DNA from: Skeletonema tropicum
Lineage: Eukaryota > Bacillariophyta > Thalassiosirophyceae > Thalassiosirales > Thalassiosiraceae
Assembly: GCA_037178625.1 (NCBI GenBank)
Contig: CM074127.1
Coordinates: 4,712,001 to 4,776,000, forward strand
Length of the DNA stretch: 64,000 nt
Direction: 5' to 3'
Shown: positions 22,071 to 31,810 of the stretch, piece after piece
Layout of the letters: each line of letters starts with the position of its first letter
Position numbering within the stretch: position 1 is the stretch's first letter
The notes under the pieces: generated by a model
Seen by the model: the letters and a program-made list of their open reading frames with translations, nothing else
Told to the model about the DNA's origin: nothing
The model's database searches: none
Program-made: the position numbers and the translations under genes

Positions 22071-24722
22071 CTAGTCAGCTTTATCTGCCTTTTGCGACAT
22101 CATTGGTCGAGCTGGATTGCTCAACTGCTTCCGTTTCTCAATGGCAAGGGCAAAATCAGCGTAAGCATCAACTTCAGCCACAAACAATTCTTTGTTTGCA
22201 AGTTCGTACATCAGTTTCTGCTTGAGTTCGTGTGAACTCAAAACAGAATCCTTCCTAGCCTCTCTCCGATTATACTGGATGATCACACTCAGCAGGATGC
22301 TATTCTTGTCATCGTACTCTAGCGTAACAAGCGGTGCAGCTCCACCCCATTCAGAGGGAGCGGGGTCTGTGTAGGTAACTTTCACCAATTGCCTGTTTTG
22401 TTCGTAGCGGCACTCTTCCATCGTTTTTTCCTTCTCAGTGACAAAGTCGACAAGTTTCGAAACGTCAATCTTGCGATTTAGAGTGATATCCATCGAAGTG
22501 ATCCCTCTGCTCTTCCAGTTTCGAAGGAACGTTCGTCTATTGGCAAAGTATGCGGCAATTGCCCAGAAAAGTATGCTTAGTGCGAACCACAGCAGCACGT
22601 ATTTCTTGATCACAGAGTCGACAAATTCTGACATCCATGTAGCATCAACAACAGTCCAATCACCTGTAATTCTGTCAAGAATGTCAAAGGCAATCATTCC
22701 TGCGAATATAGTTTGGAGAGTCTTCAATGATCGTGCAGTATCTCCATTAGATGCCTGAAGAGCACATAATTGTTTGGTGTTCTTTTCGAGCTCGGAGCTC
22801 AACGACGCATTGTTATTTTGAGATTCAGCATCCACTCGCTCACGTAGCAAGTCTAACTGTTGTCGAGACCCTGCCAAGTTCTTCTTGACATCTTTCACTC
22901 GTCGTTTGAGCTGGTCTTTCAACGCTGAGAGTTCCAACCGTTTGTAAAGCGATCGTCCCTCTTGCTCTGGAGGTTCAGGTGGAACGCTCATCATGTTCAG
23001 CGCTTCTTCTAAATATCCGAGTACCTGGTCGAGAGAGATGATCTCTTTCGACAGCGATGAAAGTCGACTCCTCGACTTACCCAATGCGAGACGGTCATAC
23101 TCGATCGCAGCTACAATTTGATAGGATGCTTTCAAGTCATCGTTGAGTATCCAGATGCGCGAGAAGAAGTTTTGAAGAAAGAGATCAAGGGTAACATATT
23201 GCAAATATGCACAGAGCAAAGGCTCGTAGTTCCTTGCACTGGGGCCACAGAGGAGCAAACCCTGCGAGCCAAAGATGAGTGAGTCCTGTTCTGTAATATC
23301 ATAGGCAGCTCTCGTGTCTCCAATGACTTGCTTGAACTCATTTTCGTATTCTCCTTTATCCATGAATTCTCCCGCTGTGAGGTGCGGAGTGATCTCATTA
23401 GCAATGATGAGGTTGAATTTGTTTCTGTTGGCAGCATCACCAATGAAGACTAAATCGAGCAAATCCCTCTGATATTGCGAAATGACCGAGTCCACGATGG
23501 ATGATGAATCCTCCTGTGCGTCAACCAACATTCGGGATAGATGATCCAGAGAAATGTTATCCTTCACACGATTCATGACGGCTTCCACTTGCATGCCGTA
23601 AAAGCACGTTCCCTCTGCATTCAACGATACTCCAAAAGTCTCGACTTGGACCACGCCTGGATCTTCTCGGAATCGTATCTCTGCTTCAAAGTTGATGTGA
23701 TTTGTTTCAGTGTAGTCCAACACCTCAACAGAGGTGAGCTCAGGTGATAGCTCTAAAGCAGTCCCACCAGAGTCGCTATCGATGACGTTGGATATATACC
23801 CCCCTTGGACACGTTCAGTCGAGCCTATGTTACTGTTTAGCTGAACGATTTGATTGCTACCAAAGGGGATGTACTCCGCAACAATCACGGAGACAGAATT
23901 CAAAGTAATGATTTCATCCAAATCATTGTCACGAATATTATCAATACCAGCTTGTGCAGATTCATGAGCTCTGTGTGCATTGGATAAAGTAGGTCGGCCG
24001 CCATATCGCAAGCACTGAGGAATGTATGCCGATGAAACGTAAGATACATCTTCAGTGTCGGTTGTGGTGGATCGTTTCCTATATCCGGAAGACGATTCAA
24101 GCCAATAACTCTCTCCATCCCACGATGCCCTGAGCAACTCTCTTGACTCGGGTTTGTGAGCAAACAAATTCACTGCTTCCTTTTCTTTTCTTGACATATT
24201 CTCTAGAAGCGCTTTCCCTTTATCAGACACCTGATACAACACCACGGGTTTGTACGATTTGGAAGATACGAGTAGAGCATTGATGAGATCATCCTCGCGA
24301 AGAAACTCTATATCCGATTGGCCTTCTTGCGATACATTCACCCATACGCGTCGATTATCAATCAGCGAAGACTGCGGAGCGTAGTCATAGTCAAAAACAC
24401 CAAAAATGACACCTTCATAAACCAAAACACTCAAAGCTTGTTTCCGAATCCATCGATCCGATCCCTCCCTGTCTGTCGCTTTCGTCGTGTGTAGATCTAT
24501 CAGATATAGCAGCCTATTTTGATTGTCGGTTAGGCCCTGTCGGAGGACGAGAGAAAGATTTTGAGTGAGCAAAGATGCGACGAATTTTGAAGAATCGAGC
24601 GGTGCTCATCGTATTCGTTGACTTACTGTGTCGCCATTGTCGCTCTCCTCGAGCAGAGTTTCCGAATCAGTCAATTCGAACTTCTCCTTTCGAGTGAGAT
24701 ACTTTGCAACCGTCGAATCCAT
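22071..24722 (-). CDS. Large membrane protein of unknown function, coiled coil plus C-terminal helix
   Basis: I do not recognise this family by name. Two exons: 24722-24627 (32 aa, MDSTVAKYLTRKEKFELTDS...) and 24536-22071, with a 90-bp intron that has a GTAAGT donor and a textbook pyrimidine tract before CGACAG. The product is 853 aa. The N-terminal 480 residues look soluble and folded, with motifs such as CLRYGGRPTLSNAHRAHESA and DSLIFGSQGLLLCGPSARNY. Residues ~520-650 are coiled coil, ending in LKTLQTIFAGMIAFDILDRI. A strong membrane helix follows (VLLWFALSILFWAIAAYFAN, near 685-705), and a soluble C-terminal domain of ~130 residues closes the protein. The coiled coil followed by membrane segments recalls CorA-like proteins, but the GMN signature is absent. 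A retrotransposon end lies 89 bp upstream of its start codon. Confidence 0.8.
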
Positions 24723-24810
24723 TGCATTCGATTCTATTGCATCGAGCACGACATTGAGAGCTTCTTTGATTAGAGTGAAAGTGAGACCTGCAGATTTTGC
24801 AAAAAAATTT

Positions 24811-25608
24811 ATTTTCCTCGTCCCTGCGGAAAAACGCCTAGCGCCTCGAATGTGTGTACGCACTGGCTATGTGAGAGAGAAGAGAAGATCACGAGACAAA
24901 CAAACATGTAGAGTAGAGTAGGTACTTATGGGACTCAGTCAATTTGCACACAAATTGGCAGTTGTCCTATTACTACTTACACTACGAGTCTAGTTAGATA
25001 AAACTAAGACTCCCTGAAAGTGTCTACTGATGTTTGTCAACAGACACTCCCTAGGGAGGGTAGGGTGGGAAAAAACAAATGTTGCCGTTGTCGATTGCGT
25101 TGATTTTATTAGCAAAGCACAATGGCATCATCGAAGAGCTCACTGCTCGCATTGAGAAGTGAGCTTTTGGCGTTCGGCACAGAATTCTCCTTCGATCAGT
25201 TTCTGTGCAAGTCTCCCGCAATTTTTCTAATTTTCGGAATTTTGAACAATTTGCGGGAATCACCATTCTCAGAATCCTATCTTCGTAAACTCGTAGCAAA
25301 GGCTCATAGGTGCTACGCTAAGCATCAACCACAATGACAAGCGTAAACAAATCTACGTCTACTGGTCGATTTTCCTCGTCCCTGCGGAAAAACGCCTAGC
25401 GCCTCGAATGTGTGTACGCACTGGCTATGTGAGAGAGAAGAGAAGATCACGAGACAAACAAACATGTAGAGTAGAGTAGGTACTTATGGGACTCAGTCAA
25501 TTTGCACACAAATTGGCAGTTGTCCTATTACTACTTACACTACGAGTCTAGTTAGATAAAACTAAGACTCCCTGAAAGTGTCTACTGATGTTTGTCAACA
25601 GACACTCC
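24811..25608 (-). repeat. B1-A2-B2 repeat cluster of the retrotransposon
   Basis: B copies are 24811-25050 and 25369-25608 (both start ATTTTCCTCGTCCCTGCGGA and end CAGACACTCC on the plus strand). The A copy is 25080-25368, matching 27630-27920. The spacer 25051-25079 is G-rich and single-copy. Confidence 0.92.
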
Positions 25609-25753
25609 ACACAGGTATGCTGAAACTTGTGCAAAGCACGTAAGAAGATGTGCTGCGATCAAGTTCTGCTGAATGTGATCGGAGTGCGTCTAAAACTAGC
25701 CATTGAGTACACACAAGCATACGTGCAAAAAGAAAAAAATTTTACTTGAATTG

Positions 25754-26983
25754 TTAAATGTCTGTGTATGTGCCCATGAAGCTTGAATCGATTTGGTCTG
25801 CGGAATATGAAACATTTTGGGGTAGATTTGCAAGCTTAATAGAAATAGAAGCCGACTTGCTGAGAGAGTCAGAGTGTTGTTGGAGGATTTTATGTGTGCT
25901 TCGAAGGTATAGACGATAAGAGTCGCCTAACCATCTAAGTTGAATTTTGATGTAGTCACCATCGTGTCCTTGTTCGTGGAGGAGTACTGCTGCAGTCACG
26001 CGGAAAGAATGAGAAGAGAACTTTCTGATATCGGTTTCAGACATATCCGGGTATAGCTTTCTAGCTATGTTCTGTAAGAATGATGAGACATCATTCCCTG
26101 TTACATAACGCTTGTTGTTTTTGAACTGGTATACAACGCAAGGAAGTGATTGACTTTGTCCAAGATTATTGGCTCTTCTCACTAAACGCACTGCGGCACG
26201 AACAGGACACATCTTCGGATTTTCTCGATCTGGGAGAACATGTTTCTTCTCACCATTTCGTCGGTTTTTTTGGACTTTGAAGGTGATATCTAAACGATCT
26301 ATTCCATCAACTTCATTGGAATTGTATTCAATAAATTGATTACCATCTTTTCTGAAGAAGACAAGGTCTTGGCTGGATATTGCTTTGAGTGTCTCTTTTC
26401 CGCTAGGGAAGACATGATAATCGGGTTTTGAGTGAGATTTTTGACCGTATTCCGATAAGCGAAAGCCGAAGTATCTACTAAGGATTGCAAGATCGCAGAG
26501 ACAGTATTCTTTTGACATAAAATCAGATGAAATCATTATCTCCAGCATTGCGGCAAAGAATTTCTCGTTTAGTGGGGAACGTTGTGTAGCGATGTTCTCT
26601 TGTTCCTCGTCGTTCTTCAAAATGGTGGCAGCCATACTATTCTTGTCATTGAAGTCGAAGGGATCAGGAAAGCCTCTGAGACGAAACAACTTTATCGCGG
26701 CACTTGCATATCCTTTGACAGTATCGGACCTAAGTGAGTCTCTATTTTGGATATTTATGCCAAGAGATACCTCCTTTACAAAATGTGCCAAGGTACGGTC
26801 CCAACCAGGGCCTTGTCCGCAAGGGTCGGGTAGAAACTTTCTTCTTGCAAAAGCTAAGTAGAAAGCTTGCCTAGACCGCTCTGTTTCAATTGCCTTACTT
26901 CCTCCAGAGTTGGCGAACTCTCTGTCAAGATGGTCTTCCAGAGCATCGAAAGCAGCAATGGACTCGGATGAAAAGTTCTGCAA
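25754..26983 (-). CDS. Tyrosine recombinase (integrase) of the retrotransposon
   Basis: The frame encodes about 409 aa with an N-terminal helical DNA-binding part and a C-terminal catalytic domain of the phage-integrase/DIRS type. Visible catalytic residues are Arg in YFGFRLSEYGQ, the box HSFRVTAAVLLHEQG (His-x-x-Arg), and IQLRWLGDSYRLYLR with the Trp and candidate nucleophile Tyr. The frame overlaps the RNase H frame by ~130 bp in another register, as is usual in DIRS-like elements, so its start codon is uncertain and it may be expressed by frameshifting. No internal stop is present; the enzyme could be active. Confidence 0.85.
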   Translation of the reverse strand: MQNFSSESIAAFDALEDHLDREFANSGGSKAIETERSRQAFYLAFARRKFLPDPCGQGPGWDRTLAHFVKEVSLGINIQNRDSLRSDTVKGYASAAIKLFRLRGFPDPFDFNDKNSMAATILKNDEEQENIATQRSPLNEKFFAAMLEIMISSDFMSKEYCLCDLAILSRYFGFRLSEYGQKSHSKPDYHVFPSGKETLKAISSQDLVFFRKDGNQFIEYNSNEVDGIDRLDITFKVQKNRRNGEKKHVLPDRENPKMCPVRAAVRLVRRANNLGQSQSLPCVVYQFKNNKRYVTGNDVSSFLQNIARKLYPDMSETDIRKFSSHSFRVTAAVLLHEQGHDGDYIKIQLRWLGDSYRLYLRSTHKILQQHSDSLSKSASISIKLANLPQNVSYSADQIDSSFMGTYTDI

Positions 26984-27816
26984 TTCTGCAAAACGGGGTA
27001 TTGCTGTTTGAGTGAATCGAAGAGGTCGGAGTATTTGAGGGAAGAATTGTTAGAAGACATTTTTGATTTGAGACGTGAAATAGCATCGGCGATTATGTTG
27101 TCTTCTCCAGCGATCCACTTAGCGTTGATTCCAAGTGGTGAGTCCATGATAAGAAAACAGAATATGATTGCTAGTCTCCTCCCGATGATGGATTCGGTAC
27201 AGAGACGGATCCATTTGACTGAACTCATGTTGTCCGCACAGTTGAGTAGTATAGGATATGGATCATCTTCTGGAAAGTTCGATGTTATTGCTGTGAGCGC
27301 TGCTGCGTAATTGATGATGATGGCCGTAAACTCCAATACGTTGATTCCAATTTGTAATGGGCCTGATTTGATGTATCGAATTGTACGCTGACAGATGTCA
27401 TTTGGAAGTGGAACATGCCAGATGAATTTTAGCTTGATACTAAAGCCCCCCATTTCATCTAAACAAGAGTCACCGCAAGAGATAGCAAATGGGTCTCTTT
27501 CAACATTGTGGGCAATTGGTGAGTGCCAATTGATGCTTCTATCATCAAAGAGTTGAATGAGCACATCAAGTTCTTTCCGCATGGTCTTGACAATTGGGTA
27601 CAGAGCTCGCGAGTGGTGCGGCATTTTTGTGTTGCCGTTGTCGATTGCGTTGATTTTATTAGCAAAGCACAATGGCATCATCGAAGAGCTCACTGCTCGC
27701 ATTGAGAAGTGAGCTTTTGGCGTTCGGCACAGAATTCTCCTTCGATCAGTTTCTGTGCAAGTCTCCCGCAATTTTTCTAATTTTCGGAATTTTGAACAAT
27801 TTGCGGGAATCACCAT
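26854..27816 (-). CDS. RNase H domain of the retrotransposon (reverse transcriptase deleted)
   Basis: After about 60 residues translated from the A1 repeat, the frame encodes an RNase H fold: CGDSCLDEMGGFS (first Asp), LEFTAIIINYAAAL (Glu), ILLNCADNMSSVKWI (Asp) and WIAGEDNIIADAISR (Asp), the order seen in retroelement RNase H of the DIRS and Ty3 types. It ends in an overlap with the recombinase frame. The reverse-transcriptase palm motifs expected upstream are absent because the element jumps from A1 straight into the RNase H region. No ATG near the domain start is obvious, so I regard it as a remnant that may not be translated on its own. Confidence 0.8.
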   Translation of the reverse strand: MVIPANCSKFRKLEKLRETCTETDRRRILCRTPKAHFSMRAVSSSMMPLCFANKINAIDNGNTKMPHHSRALYPIVKTMRKELDVLIQLFDDRSINWHSPIAHNVERDPFAISCGDSCLDEMGGFSIKLKFIWHVPLPNDICQRTIRYIKSGPLQIGINVLEFTAIIINYAAALTAITSNFPEDDPYPILLNCADNMSSVKWIRLCTESIIGRRLAIIFCFLIMDSPLGINAKWIAGEDNIIADAISRLKSKMSSNNSSLKYSDLFDSLKQQYPVLQNCRTFHPSPLLLSMLWKTILTESSPTLEEVRQLKQSGLGKLST

Positions 27817-27920
27817 TCTCAGAATCCTATCTTCGTAAACTCGTATAGCAAAGGCTCATAGGTGCTACGCTAAGCATCAACCACAATGACAAGCGTAAAC
27901 AAATCTACGTCTACTGGTCG
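27630..27920 (-). repeat. A1 repeat of the retrotransposon
   Basis: Matches A2 (25080-25368) over ~289 bp with a TA insertion (CGTATAGCAAAG against CGTAGCAAAG). It defines the 5' end of the element on the minus strand. Confidence 0.92.
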
Positions 27921-28085
27921 AAATATCCGCTGCGTTGGTACGCCTTTGTCAAGTCCTGCCTGTCCGTGTGTGCTTCACGCCTGGAGACTTTCACTTGCAC
28001 TTGCATTGTAACACATCTACATCGAATTATTATGGTAGTTTACTTTATACTCTACAATGCGCCATGCAAATGGGTTCCTCCTTGA

Positions 28086-29815
28086 CTAAAATCCTAGCAA
28101 AATTTTATTTATATCAACGTTGAGCATTTCACCATAATATCTTTCATTGATGCCTTTTGCCTTCATATCTGCTACCATTTTGTCTCTGATACCCTCCAGC
28201 TTGGCTCTCTCCTCGGCCTGTAAGAAGCAAATGAATTTGGATGCATCAAATGAGTAAGTTGTCAAAAAAGAGTAAGCATGATGTACAGTACAGACCATAC
28301 TCACCAGCTCCTGTTTGATCCGTCCTCCTTCTTGGAATTTTTGACGGTCGGCGGCAGCTTTTGTAGCCTTGTTCTCTTCGATCTGCTGCTGGAGATTCTG
28401 AATCAACTCTGCATTTTTCTTCTTTGCGTATTCTGCTTCAGCCCTCTCTCGCTCCGCCATGGAATGCGCATGCATCATTGCATTGTTGTATTCCTCCTGC
28501 TTTAGTTCTGCCTCCAGCTTTTGCTTTTCGAGTCGCTCTTCCTGCTGCTGTCTACGCGCCTCATCCAATAATTCCATGTCACGTTTCTTCTTTTGTGCTT
28601 CCATCAATTTCTTTTGTCGATACTTTCTCTCTGCATCCTCTACTGCCCGCCTAGCTCGCAATTCATCCATCTCGGATCTTCTATCCATGGTGCGCTCTTG
28701 CTCGTCTAGAAGTTTCTTTTGTATCTCTCGCTTCTTACGATCGGCTTCGGCCTCCTCGGCTTCTCGCTTACGCAATTTCTCATCTTGTTCCAGTTGATAC
28801 GCGACCATCATTTCGTCTTCCTTCTTCTCCAATAGTTTCCTCTCTCGCTTTGCTGCAATATGCGCCTCATTTTCGCGAATGATTTCCTCCCGTGCCCTTT
28901 CAGCTAGTTCCTTCTTCTTTCGAGCCTTCTCCTCATCTAAAAGTTGATACATTCGAATTCTCTCTAGCATTTCACGATTTTCCTGATCACGGGCTTCCTC
29001 CTGCAATAATCTTGCTTCGGCACGCTCTTCGATTTGTTTCTCAATTACCTTGCGATCATCTATCATCTTTTGCATCCTTTTCGCATCCTCTGCCTCCCTA
29101 GCTTCAAGTTCTTGAAGGCGGTTGATTTCCATTGATAAAATCATCCTACGTTCATAATCTTTCTCCTTCCTCTCTTGCTCTGCCTTGTCTTTGAGTTGGA
29201 GGTCACGGATTGCAAAGGTGGAAGCTCGCTCGCTGCATGATCGTAACAGCTTGACAATATCTGCATTCTCATCGATCTGTCGTTGAGCCTCTTGTCGTAT
29301 GCGATCCAATTTGGCTTGATCACTTTGCGTCCCAAGCCGTCGCTGTCGCTCGATATCTTCAATCTCAAGTTGTTTCATATGTGCCTTTCGTGCCTGTGCT
29401 GCCTTGTCCACATTTTGATGTTGATGCATTGGATTTGTAGAATGGTTGTTGTCATCGTCAGGAACTGGTTCTTCCAACGCTGACTGTTTGATTCGATTTA
29501 ATTGAGATGTAGTGATTGAAGGAGGACTTTTGATCGGACGAGCGTTAGTTGGTTTTGGCTTTTCCTTCACTTTATTCGGACGTGATGGTCGTTTCTTGGT
29601 ACCAAAGAGGCTGGAAGAAGACACATGAGAAATGGTTACCAGTCAGTGTGAAGTGATTGAGGGATAGTATAAAAAATACAGCCAACAAATGTTGCTTACC
29701 TCTCATCAACGCTACTTTTGCTAGAGACTCTCCGATACTTTGAACTACCATTCGACCGAATCGAACTACAATTCGAATGATTGGAGTTGGAACGGACCGA
29801 AGAAGCGTCCGGCAT
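28086..29815 (-). CDS. CFAP45: Cilia and flagella associated protein 45 (CFAP45)
   Basis: CFAP45 is a filamentous protein inside axonemal doublet microtubules. Three exons: 29815-29700, 29610-28305 and 28217-28086, with introns 29699-29611 (GTAAGC...TTCCAG) and 28304-28218 (GTGAGT...CTTACAG). The second intron is 87 nt with no stop in frame and can be mistaken for coding sequence. The spliced product is 517 aa, close to the usual ~550. A basic Ser-rich N-terminus leads to SCSERASTFAIRDLQLKDKA, which parallels the CFAP45 segment at the start of its long trichohyalin-plectin-homology coiled coil. The C-terminus FQEGGRIKQEL-AEERAKLEGIRDKM and KGINERYYGEMLNVDINKIL is also diagnostic. Its presence argues for flagellated cells in the life cycle. 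It is head to head with the next gene. Confidence 0.85.
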
Positions 29816-30018
29816 TGTTGATTATCAATGCATGCACAAGAATCAATGCGAATGCATGAAGCAACAGGACATGAAGGAGAGTTGTTCCGAGTGCCGGCCT
29901 CACATTCGAATTTAAAGACGATCATTTTTTTGCAAACTTCCCTTCAAAATTCTCTCCTCATTCTCACATTCACTTTATTGGATGAAATTGATTGATGTCA
30001 AAATGAACAACGAAGAAA

Positions 30019-30639
30019 ATGAAAGACGATGATTACCTCAGAAATAGATCTCTGTTTGCTCAATATGCAAATGAGATCACTGCCGTAACGACCACGGCAA
30101 CGAATGCTTCCAATCGTAAAGGAGGAAAAAAAGATGAGGTCATTCAACCTCCGGAATCTCTTGCCGATGTCATTGCAATCACGGCCAAACAAAATCTTTC
30201 CTCAATGAAATTAACAGTGGATAAATCTCTACACGATGTGGCATCATCACAAATGGATCTTCAAAAATATAATGATTTCATTGAAAAGAAAAGGTTGCAA
30301 CGTATACAATGTGTTCGTGATATCAAACTGCACTGTTGTAAATGTAAAGGTCCCCACATATCCAAGCCGCCTTTTAGCCACGCAAAGAATTATCGTCGTG
30401 ATCCTATCCACAAACTACACCAAGGAGCGAATTGTAAATTTTTGAAACGAAAGAAAGCCGAGCTGAAATGGCTTGATGATACTCTTGGCAAATATCCCAT
30501 GACTCAGGAACGCTTTCAGAAGCAGATTGCGAGAAATGAGTCTGATGTAGAGAAGCAAAAGGAAGAAATGAAGGAAGCGTTGGCAAATAGTCTGCGTCTG
30601 ATGGAGATTGCTATTGATATTCCTCGTGGTGAGGGATGA
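30019..30639 (+). CDS. Unknown 206-aa protein, Cys/His-rich centre
   Basis: I do not recognise this protein. The frame starts at the ATG at 30019. An earlier ATG at 30003 opens a 9-codon reading frame that overlaps the start and ends at 30032. Residues ~110-145 contain LHCCKCKGPHISKPPFSHAK and HKLHQGANCKFLKRKK; the cysteines and histidines could bind a metal, but the spacing fits no finger I know. The C-terminal 60 residues are helical and charged. The gene shares a 203-bp divergent region with CFAP45, so co-expression in flagellated stages is possible but unproven. It converges on the EVE gene 69 bp away. Confidence 0.65.
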   Translation: MKDDDYLRNRSLFAQYANEITAVTTTATNASNRKGGKKDEVIQPPESLADVIAITAKQNLSSMKLTVDKSLHDVASSQMDLQKYNDFIEKKRLQRIQCVRDIKLHCCKCKGPHISKPPFSHAKNYRRDPIHKLHQGANCKFLKRKKAELKWLDDTLGKYPMTQERFQKQIARNESDVEKQKEEMKEALANSLRLMEIAIDIPRGEG

Positions 30640-30708
30640 AATGGATGAATGGTTGCATTGGGTTTGTGAGTGAATTGTATTGGCACCACACATCACATCA
30701 CCGTATCT

Positions 30709-31506
30709 CTACCTGTTCTTTTCTATTTTGATCTCAATCAGTCTCATCACTTCGTCCCACTGCTCCTTGGTCAATGGAACTACACTCAATCTACTTTGTT
30801 TCAAGAGAGCAAAATTGGCAAGGAGACCATCTGGATCATTCGCCGCTTCTTGCTTAATTTCCTTCAATGTCAACACCACTGGAAACGTTTGTTCATATTC
30901 TACCAACACTGAGCTCCATTTATTCGTCTCCTGGGTACATTTTGGATCGTAGTATTCACTCTTTGAATCACATGCCGATGGATCTGGCTGTGCAGTCCTG
31001 GCGACGCGTACTGTGCCTACGATTCCAGTCAGTGCAGGTTTTGTCTTGGAGTGATAAAAGAAACAACGATCGTCGACATTCATTGAACGAAGAAAGTTAC
31101 GAGCTTGATAGTTTCGTACACCGTCCCATTCTTCAGTCTTGTCATCTTGCATGTTGGTGATTGAATACTCCTCCGGTTCAGATTTGAGAAGGAAGTATTG
31201 TGTGTTCACTTTTGATTTAGATGATTTGACGGCATCATTACCCTGATCATTACCATCGGCACAACATTTGATGGTAGAGTGCGGTCTCTTTGACATGATG
31301 ATATTACGAGTAGGCCAAAATGCAGCTAATACTCTCTGATGACAGTGAGAATGAACGAAACCAAACCGATGGAGAACCAACATTAATATAAATACACTTT
31401 TAGCCGACGTTATCATTGTATTCATCAGAGCGTCGGGAGAGTGGAATGTGATCTGCCTGTGCCTGTGATGGCTGCATGCATTGCTATCGACTTGATGCTT
31501 TTTCAT
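30709..31506 (-). CDS. THYN1: EVE-domain protein, THYN1-like
   Basis: EVE domains are PUA-related folds that bind modified bases; THYN1 is the eukaryotic nuclear member. The domain occupies roughly the last 165 residues: YFLLKSEPEEYSITNMQ, EEWDGVRNYQARNFLRSM, CFFYHSKTKP, GIVGTVRVARTAQPDPSA, YYDPKCTQETNKWSSV and LLKQSRLSVVPLTKEQWDEV, a full match from end to end. The first ATG in frame is at 31506 (265 aa); other possible starts give 241 aa (MNTMITSAKSVFILMLVLHR...) or fewer. The 241-residue form begins with a hydrophobic stretch followed by VLAAFWPTRN, which loosely resembles the plastid motif; an organellar form is therefore possible, though most relatives are nuclear. Confidence 0.88.
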   Translation of the reverse strand: MKKHQVDSNACSHHRHRQITFHSPDALMNTMITSAKSVFILMLVLHRFGFVHSHCHQRVLAAFWPTRNIIMSKRPHSTIKCCADGNDQGNDAVKSSKSKVNTQYFLLKSEPEEYSITNMQDDKTEEWDGVRNYQARNFLRSMNVDDRCFFYHSKTKPALTGIVGTVRVARTAQPDPSACDSKSEYYDPKCTQETNKWSSVLVEYEQTFPVVLTLKEIKQEAANDPDGLLANFALLKQSRLSVVPLTKEQWDEVMRLIEIKIEKNR

Positions 31507-31810
31507 TTCACAGATTGGGGGCGGAATAACCCCATCTTGCCCCAAGACAAGAATTTGGATACCAGAGACAGTTCTGGTGCTCAGATATGGCTACTATCTT
31601 TCCACTTTGGGGATTGCAGCAATGCCTTCCTTTGGGTCAAGCCCGCTTGCCCGAAATGAAATGGACATACAGCAAGGTAAGAAAGCAGAAATTGAACTCA
31701 TGTTGTGTGCGGATAGATGACGACATCATCGAGCCAAGTATCGATGCTTACAATACCCTCAAGCAAAAACAAATGACACTGCCTGGTGGCTCCATACTTC
31801 GCTAACTACA
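31507..31810. promoter_or_regulatory. Divergent intergenic region (EVE gene / 31811 gene)
   Basis: 304 bp lie between the two divergent start codons. I see no distinct motif. Confidence 0.35.

Larger units (their letters stand above)
24811..27920 (-). mobile_element. Tyrosine-recombinase retrotransposon with split direct repeats (PAT/Ngaro-like), deletion derivative
   Basis: Read on the minus strand the order is A1 (27920-27630), body with RNase H and recombinase, B1 (25608-25369), A2 (25368-25080), a 29-bp spacer, B2 (25050-24811). A1 and A2 differ by a 2-bp indel, and B1 and B2 are the same length (240 bp) and apparently identical. B1 directly abuts A2, exactly the arrangement known for PAT/Ngaro-type members of the DIRS order, which integrate by tyrosine recombinase and do not duplicate their target. 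The gag and reverse-transcriptase part is missing: the RNase H frame begins inside A1. The complete, nearly identical repeats indicate recent insertion. Confidence 0.85.

Noticed and set aside
22071..24722. CorA magnesium transporter
   Set aside because: Coiled coil plus C-terminal helix is similar in outline, but the GMN signature and two close membrane helices are missing.
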